Assembly: GCF_025961205.1 (NCBI RefSeq)
Contig: NZ_JAOQNH010000001.1
Span: 2,070,001 to 2,134,000 of the forward strand
Reading direction: 5' to 3'
Length of the DNA: 64,000 nucleotides
DNA from: Azospirillum fermentarium
GTDB lineage: Bacteria; Pseudomonadota; Alphaproteobacteria; Azospirillales; Azospirillaceae
The notes under the pieces are model-generated. The model made no database searches. It was not told where the DNA came from and was given only the letters and a program-made list of their open reading frames with translations. Positions within the stretch are counted from its first letter, which is position 1. The number at the start of each line of letters is the position of its first letter. Made by a program: the position numbers and the translations under genes. Positions 1 to 9,855 of the stretch are shown here, one piece after another.

Positions 1-151
1 TGCCGACGCGGCCCGCTGACGACCCATGGGCCCGCTGACCATGGGGATGCCGGCGTGATGACGGGGATCGCGATGCCGCCGCTGGACCGGTGAATCATCT
101 CCGGTGACCAGCGGGGCTTTGCCCCGCCGGCCTTTCAAAGACGTTGTGCCG
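1..151. other. Region downstream of hypE, no assigned gene
   Basis: A reading frame opens on the minus strand at an ATG at 98 and runs off the window edge with no stop. About 32 residues are visible and they resemble nothing I recognise. It could be the start of the next gene of the hyp operon or chance. It does not resemble the N-terminus of HypD, the maturation factor missing from this operon. Confidence 0.3.
108..130 (-). terminator. GC-rich hairpin after hypE
   Basis: GCGGGGC (111-117) and GCCCCGC (121-127) form a perfect 7-bp stem around TTT. The stem extends outward by three more positions with one mismatch. It lies 25 bp past the hypE stop on the minus strand. No U-run follows, so it may be a weak terminator or a 3'-end stabiliser. 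Confidence 0.4.
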
Positions 152-1198
152 TCAGCAGATCCGCGGAAGCTGTTCGCCCGTCAGCCAATCGACGATGCGC
201 TTTCCGCCGAACCGTGTTTCCATCTGCACGAAATGATGGCGGTCGTCCTGCACCCGTCCAATGGCCGCGGCATCCGCGCCCAGCGGGTGTGAGCGCATGG
301 CGGCCAGCAGGGCCGCGGCGTCGGCCTCGGCGCAGATGGCGATCAGCTTTCCTTCGTTCGCCACATAGAGCGGGTCGAGCCCCAGCAATTCGCACGCCGC
401 CGCCACCTCCGGGCGCAGCGGGATGTCGGCTTCACGGATCACCATCCCGACACCCGACTGGTGGGCGATTTCATTCAGCGTCGTCGCCAGCCCGCCGCGG
501 GTGGGGTCGCGCAGCACATGCACATCGGGCACCGCCGCCACCATGGCCGCCACCAGCCCGTGCAGCGACGCGGCGTCCGACAGCACCTCCGTTTCAAAAC
601 CCAGGTTCTCGCGGGTGGACATGATGGCCACCCCATGGTCGCCCATGGTGCCGCTGACCAGAATCACGTCGCCCGCCGCCGCCCGGTCGCCCGAGGGCGC
701 CACCCCCGGCGGCACAACGCCGATGCCGGTGGTGGTGATGAACACGCCGTCGCCCTTGCCCCGTTCCACGACCTTGGTGTCGCCGGTGGCGATGGGCACG
801 CCGGCCTCATTGGCCGCTGCGGCCATGCTGTCCACGATGCGTTTCAGGTCGGCGAGCGGGAAACCTTCCTCCAGGATGAAACCGGCGGTCAGGCAGATGG
901 GCACCGCTCCGGCCATGGCCACGTCGTTCACCGTGCCGTGCACCGCCAGCTTGCCGATGTCGCCGCCGGGAAAGAACAGCGGCGAGACCACGAAGCCGTC
1001 GGTGGACACCACCATGCGTCCCGGTGGCGGGTCGAACGCCGCCTGATCGTTGCCCTGGGCCAGCAGGGGGTTGGCGAAGGCGGCGGCGAACAGGTCGCGC
1101 ACCAGTTGCGCCATGGCCTTGCCCCCGGACCCATGGGTCATGTCCACGGTACCGTTGACGAGATCGAGGGGGCGGGCGAACAGGCGGTCGGCGGGCAT
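152..1198 (-). CDS. hypE: Hydrogenase maturation carbamoyl dehydratase HypE
   Basis: HypE takes the carbamoyl group that HypF attaches to its C-terminal cysteine and dehydrates it to a thiocyanate. The cyanide is then passed to the Fe of the [NiFe]-hydrogenase active site in the cytoplasm. The protein is 348 residues, typical of the family. It has the N-terminal THGSGGK motif (21-27) and ends in PRIC, so Cys348 is the expected terminal cyanation residue. It belongs to the PurM/AIR-synthase-like ATP-binding fold. It is the last recognised gene of the operon and starts 32 bp after hypC ends. hypD, normally between hypC and hypE, is absent here. Confidence 0.97.
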   Translation of the reverse strand: MPADRLFARPLDLVNGTVDMTHGSGGKAMAQLVRDLFAAAFANPLLAQGNDQAAFDPPPGRMVVSTDGFVVSPLFFPGGDIGKLAVHGTVNDVAMAGAVPICLTAGFILEEGFPLADLKRIVDSMAAAANEAGVPIATGDTKVVERGKGDGVFITTTGIGVVPPGVAPSGDRAAAGDVILVSGTMGDHGVAIMSTRENLGFETEVLSDAASLHGLVAAMVAAVPDVHVLRDPTRGGLATTLNEIAHQSGVGMVIREADIPLRPEVAAACELLGLDPLYVANEGKLIAICAEADAAALLAAMRSHPLGADAAAIGRVQDDRHHFVQMETRFGGKRIVDWLTGEQLPRIC

Positions 1199-1230
1199 GG
1201 GAAATGTCCGTGAATAAGATAGTGGAAGGG

Positions 1231-1476
1231 TCAGGTGTTGGGCTGGGCCGCCGCTGCGGTGGGCACGCCGGCTTCGGCCAGCAGAGCCAGGGTGCGCTCG
1301 GCCTCGTCCTGATTCAGGCGGTTGAGGGCGTAGCCGACGTGGACGATGACGTAATCGTCAATGGCGATCCCCTCCACCAGCGCCAGCGACACGGTGGAGC
1401 GTACGCCCCCCAGGCTGACCACGGCGCGGTCGTCGTCCAGCAGTTCCACCACGCGGGCCGGTACGGCAAGGCACAT
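1231..1476 (-). CDS. hypC: Hydrogenase maturation factor HypC
   Basis: HypC is a small OB-fold chaperone that works with HypD to carry the Fe(CN)2CO unit to the hydrogenase large-subunit precursor. The 81-residue product begins MCLAVP. Cys2, exposed after Met removal, is the functional cysteine. A conserved His lies at 46 in the VIVHVG stretch. It starts 3 bp after the hypF stop, which implies translational coupling. A second member of the HypC/HupF family is encoded at the head of the same operon, so the two paralogues probably divide labour between the HypD complex and large-subunit protection. Confidence 0.96.
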   Translation of the reverse strand: MCLAVPARVVELLDDDRAVVSLGGVRSTVSLALVEGIAIDDYVIVHVGYALNRLNQDEAERTLALLAEAGVPTAAAAQPNT

Positions 1477-1479
1477 CGC

Positions 1480-3720
1480 TCAACTTCCTTCTTCCATACG
1501 GCGCAGGCCCGCGGCCCACGCCTGTCCCAACGCCAGCCCGCCGTCGTTGGCCGGGGCCAGCCGGGGCAGCCGGGCGGTGACGCCGTGGGCGGCGAACCCC
1601 TCCACCAGCAGACCGGCCAGAACCCCGTTCATCAGGCACCCGCCCGACAGGGCCACCTCGGCCAGGCCCCGGCGGGCCAGTTCCGGCAGGGTCCAGTCCA
1701 CCAGCGCGGCGGCGATGGTGCCATGGAACAGATCCGCGCCGTCCGCGGCATTGACCTGCAACAATTCTTCCAGCAGCGGCAGCAGATCCAGACAGCCGTC
1801 GGCCATGCGCCAGCCGCCGGCCAGCACCCGCGGGCGGGTGACCAGGGATTCCAGAGCCATCGGCGCCTCTCCCTCGTACCCCGCCACCGCGCGCACGCCC
1901 AGGATACCGCACGCCGCGTCGAACCACCGCCCGCAGGACGTGGTGAGAGGCGCGTTGATCCCCCCCTCGATCATCCGCCGCACCCCCGTCGCCGGGCCGT
2001 GGGCGGCGAAGCGGGCAGGGATTTCGTCCGCCCGGCCCAGGCGCGCCAGGGCCGCCGCCGCCATGCGCCACGGCTGCCGTGCCGCCGCGTCGCCGCCGGG
2101 CTGGGCCAGCGGGGCGAGGTGGCCCAGGCGGCGGACCCCGGCCCCGTCCAGCAGCAGCATCTCGCCGCCCCACGCGCCGCCGTCATCCCCCAGCCCGAAC
2201 CCGTCCAGCGCCAGCCCCAGCACCGGGCCGGACAGCCTATGCTCGGCCACCACGGCCGCAAGGTGGGCGTGGTGGTGCTGCACCGGAATCAGCGGCAGCC
2301 CCAGGGATTGGGCATGGCGGGTGGACAGGAAATCGGGGTGGCGGTCGTGGGCCACCGCCACCGGCGCCACTTGCAGGACATGGGTCAGGTGGGCGATGGT
2401 CTCTTCGAAAAAGGCGAGCGTGGCGGCGTTGTCCAGATCACCGATGTGCTGGGACAGGAACGCCTCATCCCCGCGGGTCAGGCAGACGGCGGTCTTCAGA
2501 TGCCCGCCCACCGCCAGCATGGGCGGGATGGGGTGGGGCAGGCGCACCGGCTCCGGCACATGGCCGCGGCCCCGGCGCAGGAAGGCCGGCGCCCCCGCAA
2601 CCACCCGCACCACGGAATCGTCGGCGCGGATGACGATGTCCCGGTCGTGGCCGACGATCAGGTCGGCAATGCCGTCCAGCCGCCGGGCCGCCTCGTCCTC
2701 CGCCGTCACCAGCGGCTCGCCGCCGGGATTGGCGGAGGTCATGACCAGGGCCAGCGGCTGCGGCTGGTCCAGCCACGCCGTGCCGGCGGGCCGCCCCGCG
2801 GCCTCGTGGAACAGCAGATGGTGGATGGGGGTGTAGGGCAGCATGAGGCCCAGCCACGCCAGACCGGGGGCGATGGCGTCGGGCAGGAGCGGCGCGTCGG
2901 GCCGGCGGCGCAGCAGCACGATGGGCCGCGCCGTCCCCTCCAGCAACGCCCGTTCCTGGGAATTGACGGTCGCATAGGCTTCGGCGCTGGCCGTGTTCGT
3001 CACCATCAGGGCGAAGGGCTTGCCGTTGCGCTGCTTCACCCGCCGCAGCCGCTCCACCGCCGCACCGTTGGCGGCATCGCAGACGAGGTGGAAGCCGCCC
3101 AGCCCCTTCAGCGCCACGATCATGCCGGCGCGCAGGGAGTCCAGCACGGTGTCGATGGGATGGCTCAGACGCGGGCCGCAGACAGGGCAGGCGATGGGCT
3201 GGGCGTGGAACCGCCGTCCGGCGGGATCGGTGTACTCGGCGGCGCAATCGGGGCACAGGGGGAACCCGGCCATGCTGGTGCGGGGCCGGTCATAGGGCAG
3301 GCCGTGGGTGATGGTGTAGCGCGGCCCGCAGTGGGTGCAGGTGATGAAGGGGTAGCGGTAACGGCGATCGGCCGGGTCGAACATCTCGGCCAGGCAGGCG
3401 GGGCAGACGGCGGCGTCGGGGGGGATGCCGGTGGTGACCGTCCCGCCGGTGCCGCTGGCGTGGATGGTGAAGCCGCTTTCCCCCGCCACCGGCGGGCAGG
3501 GGATGGAGTCCACCCCGTCGATGCGGGCCAGCGGCGGCGCCTCGTCCCGCAAGGCGGCAAGGAAGGCGGGCAGGGCGTCCCCCTGAGCCTCCAGCAGCAC
3601 GCCGCCACCATCGTTCAGCACCCACCCGGTCAGGCGGAAGCGGGCGGCCAGGGCGTGGACGTGGGGGCGGAAGCCCACCCCCTGTACCCGCCCGCGCACC
3701 CGCACCCGCAGCCGTTCCAT
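1480..3720 (-). CDS. hypF: Carbamoyltransferase HypF
   Basis: HypF makes carbamoyl-AMP from carbamoyl phosphate and ATP and transfers the carbamoyl group to the C-terminal Cys of HypE, the first step of cyanide-ligand synthesis. The domains are in canonical order. First comes an acylphosphatase-like domain with VRGRVQGVGFRPHV (8-21). Next are zinc-finger pairs CPAC (106-109), CTHC (128-131), CPDC (156-159) and CPVC (178-181). A YrdC-like domain and then a Kae1-like domain with a HHHAH metal site and a LSGGCLMNGVL motif follow. I chose the ATG at 3720, giving 746 residues. An upstream in-frame start at 3768 would add a proline-rich tail and overlap hypB. Confidence 0.96.
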   Translation of the reverse strand: MERLRVRVRGRVQGVGFRPHVHALAARFRLTGWVLNDGGGVLLEAQGDALPAFLAALRDEAPPLARIDGVDSIPCPPVAGESGFTIHASGTGGTVTTGIPPDAAVCPACLAEMFDPADRRYRYPFITCTHCGPRYTITHGLPYDRPRTSMAGFPLCPDCAAEYTDPAGRRFHAQPIACPVCGPRLSHPIDTVLDSLRAGMIVALKGLGGFHLVCDAANGAAVERLRRVKQRNGKPFALMVTNTASAEAYATVNSQERALLEGTARPIVLLRRRPDAPLLPDAIAPGLAWLGLMLPYTPIHHLLFHEAAGRPAGTAWLDQPQPLALVMTSANPGGEPLVTAEDEAARRLDGIADLIVGHDRDIVIRADDSVVRVVAGAPAFLRRGRGHVPEPVRLPHPIPPMLAVGGHLKTAVCLTRGDEAFLSQHIGDLDNAATLAFFEETIAHLTHVLQVAPVAVAHDRHPDFLSTRHAQSLGLPLIPVQHHHAHLAAVVAEHRLSGPVLGLALDGFGLGDDGGAWGGEMLLLDGAGVRRLGHLAPLAQPGGDAAARQPWRMAAAALARLGRADEIPARFAAHGPATGVRRMIEGGINAPLTTSCGRWFDAACGILGVRAVAGYEGEAPMALESLVTRPRVLAGGWRMADGCLDLLPLLEELLQVNAADGADLFHGTIAAALVDWTLPELARRGLAEVALSGGCLMNGVLAGLLVEGFAAHGVTARLPRLAPANDGGLALGQAWAAGLRRMEEGS

Positions 3721-3727
3721 GGCGGGA

Positions 3728-4878
<1,151 letters not shown>

Positions 4879-4879
<1 letters not shown>

Positions 4880-5220
4880 CACTCCACCTCCAGTTCCTTG
4901 ACGCGCAGCTCGTCGCCGCCGGTCAGCACCCATTCATGCCCGCCGCACACGGGGCAGGGGTCGTAACGTTGGGAAATCGCCACGGTCTGGCCGCAGGGCA
5001 TGCAGAACGCCTGCCCCGGCGGCCGTTCGATGGTCAACGCCGCCCCTTCGGCCAGCGTTCCCCGGCTGACCGCTTCGAAGCAGAACTCTATCGCCTCCGG
5101 CTCCACGTGGGAAAGCATTCCGATGGCCAGGCGGACGGATTTGACGGTTGTAAAGCCCTGGGCCGCAGCCTGGTCGCGGATGACGTCGATGATGCCCTGG
5201 CTCAGCGCCATTTCGTGCAT
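4879..5220 (-). CDS. hypA: Hydrogenase nickel incorporation protein HypA
   Basis: HypA is the nickel metallochaperone that partners HypB. The 113-residue protein begins MHEMALSQ; His2, with the N-terminal amine, is the nickel ligand in this family. The zinc site is intact as two CxxC pairs, Cys73/Cys76 and Cys89/Cys92. Its stop overlaps the hypB start, and 42 bp separate it from hupK upstream. Length and motifs are canonical. Confidence 0.97.
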
Positions 5221-5262
5221 GATGGTGTGCTTTCCGGTGGCGGTGTGCGTTGCTGTCCGGCC

Positions 5263-6447
5263 TCAGCCGTGCCGGTCGATGTCGAGCGTCCAGCCGACGC
5301 AGGGGTCGAGGGCCGTGATCAACCGCGACGCCAGCCCGTGCAGGCCCGGCCCGGCCTCTACCCCCGTCAGCCCGCGGGCCAGCGTTCCGCCGGGGTGGAA
5401 ATTCCATTCGGTGGGGGCGGCGATGCGGTAATCGGCGATGGTCCCGCCCTCCATCCGCACCCAATGGGCCAGCGTGCCGCGGGCGGTGTCCACCACCGCC
5501 GCTCCCGTCCCGTCCCCGGTGGCTCCGGTGGCGGTGTCCGTTCCGCCGCCGCAGGCCAGCAGCGTACCGATGGCCGCGTCCATCCGGGCGGGCAGGTCCG
5601 CCAGGGCGGCCAGCCGGGCGGCCAGCAGGGTGATCAGCCCGTTGCCGCCGAACCGCCCGGCCACATCCCGCACCAACGGGCTGCCGGACGCGGCCGCCGC
5701 GGGGCCGGTCACCGCCGGCCCGTCCTCGGTCGCCGGGGCGTGGGAAAAGCCGGGGTCGGCGGCCAGCCGGGCGGCGAACCACGCGGCGGGCCGCGGCGCC
5801 AGCAGGGGAACATCGGTGGCGCCGTAACCGGGGTGGGGGCTGTTCAGCGTTTCCCCCACCAGCCGGGCGGCGGCGGTGTCGCCGGTGGCGGCCCAGGCTT
5901 CCAGCTCGGCCAGGGTGGCGGGGCAGGGGGCGCCGCCGAACACCGATTGGGTGATGTGCGCGTCCAGCCGTGCCACCGCCAGCCGCAGCACCGCCTCTTT
6001 CGGCAGCAGCCCGCCGCCGCCCAGGGTCAGGGCGTCGCGTTCGGGATACAGCCCGGCCAGAAGGCTGCCGTTGACCGTGCGCAGCGCGGCGAGCTGTTCG
6101 GTGGACGGTGCCTCTTCCAGCAGCCGCGGCCAGTCCATCAGCACGTGCCAGCCGTGGCTTGCCAGGGTTTCCGCCAGAACCGCAAGATCGCGGGCGATGC
6201 GCTGGGCCGGGGATACGGGAGTGCCCAGCGCCTGTTCGCACGCGTTCAGGGCGGCCACGCCCTGGGCCGTGCTGCACACGCTGAACAGCAGCGGCACCAG
6301 TTTCAGGGCCTCCGCCGCCGATCGCCCGTTCAGCGCACGGGCGGCGGCCAGCGGGCGCCGGACCGCGACATGGGCCGCGGCGACCCGCCCCCCGGCCACC
6401 TGGAGCCGGACGGTCAGGGCGCCTTCGATGCCCGGCGCGCCCGCCAT
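5263..6447 (-). CDS. hupK: HupK-like hydrogenase accessory protein (degenerate large-subunit homologue)
   Basis: HupK proteins are scaffolds distantly related to the [NiFe]-hydrogenase large subunit. They are needed to assemble the uptake enzyme, probably in Fe(CN)2CO handling. The 394-residue protein keeps echoes of both metal-binding motifs. An N-terminal FSVCSTAQGVAALNAC segment (55-70) corresponds to the L2 CxxC region. A C-terminal DPCVGW (381-386) stands where a large subunit has DPCxxCxxH, so the second cysteine and the histidine are gone. It could not bind a full Ni-Fe site and is not a hydrogenase. The start overlaps the upstream stop (ATGA). The family call rests on these motifs and the operon. 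Confidence 0.82.
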   Translation of the reverse strand: MAGAPGIEGALTVRLQVAGGRVAAAHVAVRRPLAAARALNGRSAAEALKLVPLLFSVCSTAQGVAALNACEQALGTPVSPAQRIARDLAVLAETLASHGWHVLMDWPRLLEEAPSTEQLAALRTVNGSLLAGLYPERDALTLGGGGLLPKEAVLRLAVARLDAHITQSVFGGAPCPATLAELEAWAATGDTAAARLVGETLNSPHPGYGATDVPLLAPRPAAWFAARLAADPGFSHAPATEDGPAVTGPAAAASGSPLVRDVAGRFGGNGLITLLAARLAALADLPARMDAAIGTLLACGGGTDTATGATGDGTGAAVVDTARGTLAHWVRMEGGTIADYRIAAPTEWNFHPGGTLARGLTGVEAGPGLHGLASRLITALDPCVGWTLDIDRHG

Positions 6448-7184
6448 CAGCCGTGCCGCCGGAACAGCGACCGGCGCGACACCGCCTCTTGCGGCTTCTT
6501 GGCACCGATGGCGGGGCCTTGCGCGGGCAGGGTGGGTTCGGGAGGGCCGGCGTCATCCCCGGCGGCGGCCTGCTCCTCCTTGGGCAGCAGCAGGGCGTCG
6601 AGGGCGGCGAAGCACGCGGCGCGGGCATCGTCCTGGTCGGGAAACACCTGCATGTCGGACACCGCCGGGATGGTCATCGCCACCCCCAGCGCCCCCAGCC
6701 GGGCGGCGGTCACCGCGAACTGCCCCGCCGGGGTTTCCAGCACGTCCTTGTCGCCGTCGTTCAGCCCCGCCCATTGGCCGGTGTCGCCGGGCAGCAGCAC
6801 CGCGTTCAGCGTCCAGGGCGTGATCAGACACCCGATCCAGCCGGTGCCGAAGGGGCGGAAACCCACCGCCTCCACCCCCAGCCGGGTGTTGCACACGCCG
6901 AGCCCGGCCATGTCGGTGGCCGCCACATGGCGGTGCGCCTCTTCCAGCGCGGCCAGCCGGGCGGCCAGCGGGTCCGTGCCGGCGGGCACGGTGAAGAAAC
7001 GGTGGGCGGCGGCGCCGCAGCCAGGGCAGCGCCACACGGTGGGCAGCCGGGCGAACGGGGTGCCCGGCGGAACCTCGTACCGGCGGTCGCCGGCGGCGGC
7101 GTCATAGACGAAACCGCAGCCGGAGCAGGCCGGGCGGTCGGCGGGGGAAAATCCGGCGGTAAAAGTGCCAGCGGTGGCGGTCAT
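6447..7184 (-). CDS. HupI-HupJ fusion: rubredoxin plus HybE-family hydrogenase chaperone
   Basis: Two hydrogenase accessory proteins are fused. Residues about 18-64 form a rubredoxin domain (HupI-like) with CxxCG at 20-24 and CPGCG at 53-57, the four iron ligands. Residues about 75-200 match the HupJ/HybE chaperone family, seen in the AVGFRPFGTGWIGCLITPW and LNAVLLPG stretches. The C-terminus ends SRRSLFRRHG, a typical HupJ tail. In Rhizobium leguminosarum hupI and hupJ are separate genes; both help protect or mature the hydrogenase under oxygen. Start and stop both overlap neighbours by 4 bp, so the gene is coupled to hupF and hupK. Confidence 0.88.
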   Translation of the reverse strand: MTATAGTFTAGFSPADRPACSGCGFVYDAAAGDRRYEVPPGTPFARLPTVWRCPGCGAAAHRFFTVPAGTDPLAARLAALEEAHRHVAATDMAGLGVCNTRLGVEAVGFRPFGTGWIGCLITPWTLNAVLLPGDTGQWAGLNDGDKDVLETPAGQFAVTAARLGALGVAMTIPAVSDMQVFPDQDDARAACFAALDALLLPKEEQAAAGDDAGPPEPTLPAQGPAIGAKKPQEAVSRRSLFRRHG

Positions 7185-7465
7185 GACGGGTCGTTCCGGG
7201 CGGCGGTGATGTCGGCGAACAGATGATCCACGTTTTCCCCGCGGGCCGCCATCAGGATGGCGTCCAGCGCGTCGTTCAGCGGCCCCAGCTCATCCTCGGC
7301 CAGGGTGCGGACGGCGTTGTTGATGTGGACCAGAACCCAGCCGCCGACCGGTGCCTCATCCTCGCCCAGCAGCAGCAGGTTGACCATCCGCTCTTCCCCC
7401 CGCCCGGCGCAGCGGGCGATCAGGCCATCGGTTTCCATGACCTGCATGGGTATTCCCAGACACAT
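7181..7465 (-). CDS. hupF: HupF, HypC-family hydrogenase chaperone
   Basis: HupF is a HypC paralogue that in Rhizobium binds and protects the hydrogenase large subunit, especially in the presence of oxygen. The product of 94 residues begins MCLGIPMQV with the essential Cys2 and has the HypC-like WVLVHINNAVR stretch. The ATG at 7465 is chosen over an upstream in-frame start at 7522 because family members begin exactly at MCLGIP. It is the first gene of the operon. An FNR-type box lies about 95 bp upstream and an 8-bp hairpin lies in the leader. Confidence 0.93.
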   Translation of the reverse strand: MCLGIPMQVMETDGLIARCAGRGEERMVNLLLLGEDEAPVGGWVLVHINNAVRTLAEDELGPLNDALDAILMAARGENVDHLFADITAARNDPS

Positions 7466-7502
7466 GGGCGGCGGTCTCCAACGGCGATACGGCATGGGGG
7501 CG

Positions 7503-7523
7503 GGTGCGTGGGGGTCACGCACC
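7503..7523 (-). promoter_or_regulatory. Perfect inverted repeat in the hupF leader
   Basis: GGTGCGTG (7503-7510) and CACGCACC (7516-7523) form a perfect 8-bp palindrome with a 5-nt spacer. It lies 38 bp upstream of the hupF start. It could be a leader hairpin or a regulator-binding site. Confidence 0.5.
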
Positions 7524-7559
7524 TGTCATACCATTTCGCCGCCGGGCGTCACACAGGCA

Positions 7560-7573
7560 ATGATCTAAATCAC
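7560..7573 (-). promoter_or_regulatory. FNR/FixK-type box upstream of the hydrogenase accessory operon
   Basis: The sequence carries TGAT-N4-ATCA (7561-7572), the core of the TTGAT-N4-ATCAA FNR/FixK/FnrN consensus. The outermost base on each side does not match. It overlaps the stop codon of the convergent-side chemoreceptor gene and lies 95 bp upstream of hupF. FnrN control of the hyp operon is established in R. leguminosarum. Confidence 0.55.
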
Positions 7574-9252
7574 CCGTGCCGCACCACCGACAGGAAGCGC
7601 GACACCTCCTGCTCCAGGGAGCGGGATTCGTCCAGCAGGCCGCGGGCGGCGGCCAGCAACTCTTCGGCGTTGCTGCCGGTGGCATTGGCCTGATGCGACA
7701 CGCGGTCGATGCTGCCGGTCACCGCGCGGGTGCCGGCGGAGGCTTCCTGCACGTTGCGGGCGATTTCGCCGGTGGCGGCCCCCTGTTCCTCCACCGCGGC
7801 GGCGACCGTGGTGGTGATCTCGCTCACCCGGCGGATGGTGCCGACGATGGTGCCGATGGCGTCCACCGCGCGCTGGGTTTCGCCCTGAATGGCGGCCACC
7901 TGGCTTTGAATGTCCTCGGTCGCCTTGCCGGTCTGGTCGGCGAGGCTCTTGACCTCCGACGCCACGACGGCAAAGCCCTTTCCGGCCTCGCCCGCCCGCG
8001 CTGCCTCGATGGTGGCGTTGAGGGCCAGCAGGTTGGTTTGCGCGGCGATGGAGTTGATCAGCTCCACCACCTCGCCGATGCGGTTGGCGGCGTCGGCCAG
8101 CCCCTGAACGGTGGCGTTGGTGGCCTGCGCCTCCTGCACCGCGCGGTCGGCGACCTGGGTCGCTTCGCCCACGTGGCGGCTGATCTCGCCGATGGAGGCG
8201 GACAGCTCCTCCGCCGCCGCGGCCACCGTCTCCACGTTCGACGACGCCTGGAGCGAGGCGGACGAGACGGTGGAGACCGCCGCCTGGGTTTCCTCGGCGC
8301 TGAGGGTCAGGCTCTCGGCGTTGCCGCGCATCCGCTCGGCGGACGAGGACACGGACCGGACCACCGCATCGATGGTGCCGGCAAAGGATTGGGTGGCGCG
8401 GTCCATCTCGGCCCGGCGGCGGGCCTGGTCCTCCTGGTCCTGCTGCTGCCGGCGGGCCATGGTGTCGGCGGCGGACAGGGATTCCCGGAAACCGGCGACC
8501 GCGCGGGCGATGTCGCCGATCTCGTCGCCGCGGTCCGTGGCGTGGACGGTGGCGGAGAAATCCTTGCGCGCCAGGGCCCCCATCACATCCACCAGCCCAT
8601 GCACCGCCGCCATCTGATGGCGCACATAGACATAGGTCAGGATGCTCAGCACCAGCCCGATCGCCAGCGACACCGCCCCGATGCGCCAGCCCAGTTGCGA
8701 CACGATGGCATAGAATTCATTGGCCGGCATGCCCACGGCCAGCGCCCCCACCGGCTTTCCCGCCGCATCGCGCAGGGGTTCGTAGGTGACGAGATAATCA
8801 ACCCCCAGCACCGGGTATTCGCCCAGGATTCCGTCCCCCTGCACCAGCACGCGCTGCTGGATGTCGGCGGGCATCTTCGATCCCACGGGGCGCGAGCCGT
8901 CGGGGTTGACCAGCGTGGTGGCGATGCGGACATCGCCGCGGAACATGGTGGCGGTGATGCCCAGCGCGGCCTTTACCCGGTCCACCGTTTCGAACGCTCC
9001 CTCCAGCGGCTGGGCGCCGACGAACAGCTTGCCGTCCACGATGCGGTAGGGGTCACCCTTGGGGTTGATGATCTCTTTCGCCACCCGCAGGTTCATGGCC
9101 TGACGGGTGATTTCCTGCGTCTTCATCTGCGACGACACGAAATAAAGGGCGATTCCCACGATGGCGGTGCAGCTCACCACCGTGCCCACGATGTTGAGGG
9201 CCACCAGCTTCTGCGTGAACCCCAGCCGTTCCAGAACGTTTCGCATTCCCAT
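7570..9252 (-). CDS. Methyl-accepting chemotaxis protein with a periplasmic Cache domain
   Basis: This is an inner-membrane chemoreceptor signalling to CheA/CheW. The 560-residue protein has an N-terminal TM helix (about 15-37). A single-Cache-type periplasmic domain follows, with [20 protein letters not shown] and [16 protein letters not shown] stretches. A second TM helix (about 190-208), a HAMP domain and the cytoplasmic hairpin come next. The hairpin tip carries the diagnostic [20 protein letters not shown] motif. There is no C-terminal CheR/CheB tethering pentapeptide. The ligand cannot be told from sequence. ATG 9252 is preceded by an AAGGA-like site; an ATG two codons later is also possible. 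It is not linked to other che genes here. Confidence 0.95.
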   Translation of the reverse strand: MGMRNVLERLGFTQKLVALNIVGTVVSCTAIVGIALYFVSSQMKTQEITRQAMNLRVAKEIINPKGDPYRIVDGKLFVGAQPLEGAFETVDRVKAALGITATMFRGDVRIATTLVNPDGSRPVGSKMPADIQQRVLVQGDGILGEYPVLGVDYLVTYEPLRDAAGKPVGALAVGMPANEFYAIVSQLGWRIGAVSLAIGLVLSILTYVYVRHQMAAVHGLVDVMGALARKDFSATVHATDRGDEIGDIARAVAGFRESLSAADTMARRQQQDQEDQARRRAEMDRATQSFAGTIDAVVRSVSSSAERMRGNAESLTLSAEETQAAVSTVSSASLQASSNVETVAAAAEELSASIGEISRHVGEATQVADRAVQEAQATNATVQGLADAANRIGEVVELINSIAAQTNLLALNATIEAARAGEAGKGFAVVASEVKSLADQTGKATEDIQSQVAAIQGETQRAVDAIGTIVGTIRRVSEITTTVAAAVEEQGAATGEIARNVQEASAGTRAVTGSIDRVSHQANATGSNAEELLAAARGLLDESRSLEQEVSRFLSVVRHG

Positions 9253-9423
9253 TCAATCCTTGGCCTTCCCGTCCCGATGGTGAAGACCGGGAAAAGGGTA
9301 TGTTTTGGGAATACGGTAATAAAAAGAGATGTGCGGCGCAATAATATCACGCAGCCCATCACGCCTTATGGGACGAAATGACGATGCCGGTCTTTGCGGT
9401 GGGTGGGGAAAAGCCGGGGGCGC
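9253..9423. other. Intergenic region between chemoreceptor and fliJ
   Basis: This 171-bp stretch holds the promoter region of the chemoreceptor and is AT-richer than its surroundings around 9290-9370. I see no strong terminator or recognisable regulatory motif. Confidence 0.4.
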
Positions 9424-9855
9424 TCAGCCGGTGCCGTCCTGTTCCTGGCGGCGGCGGAAACCGACGAGTGCGGTTTCGTCCATCATCAACTCCTCCTTGT
9501 GCTTTTGCTTCTCCCGTTCGCGTTTCAGCCGCTCCTCCTCCGCCAGTTCGTAGCGCTTGAGATCCTGATAGGCTTCGGCGACCTGTTCGGTGGCGGCGAC
9601 GATCTGTTCCTGCACCTGGCGGATGGAGTCGTCGATTCGCCGCCGCCGTTCCATGGCGCTGCGGGCGAAGCCGGCATAGGTGAAGGAGGCGTTGAAGTCG
9701 TTGCGCGCGGTTTCCTGTTCGGCGCGCATCTCCTCCGCCAGCCGGTCGATCTCGCTGCGCAGCCGGTCTTCCAGGTTCTGCAGTTCGGTCAGCGCCCGGC
9801 GTTTCTCGTCAAGCTGCCATTTCTGCACGCGGATGAGTGTCTTGAAGGAACTCAC
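9424..9855 (-). CDS. fliJ: Flagellar export protein FliJ
   Basis: FliJ is the small coiled-coil stalk protein of the flagellar type III export ATPase, sitting in the centre of the FliI hexamer. The 143-residue product is almost entirely charged helix, rich in Glu, Arg and Gln with heptad-like spacing, as expected. The start is a GTG at 9855 that overlaps the fliI stop (GTGA), so it is translationally coupled to its partner. Primary sequence in this family is weakly conserved; the call rests on length, coiled-coil character and the position after fliI. Confidence 0.85.
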   Translation of the reverse strand: MSSFKTLIRVQKWQLDEKRRALTELQNLEDRLRSEIDRLAEEMRAEQETARNDFNASFTYAGFARSAMERRRRIDDSIRQVQEQIVAATEQVAEAYQDLKRYELAEEERLKREREKQKHKEELMMDETALVGFRRRQEQDGTG

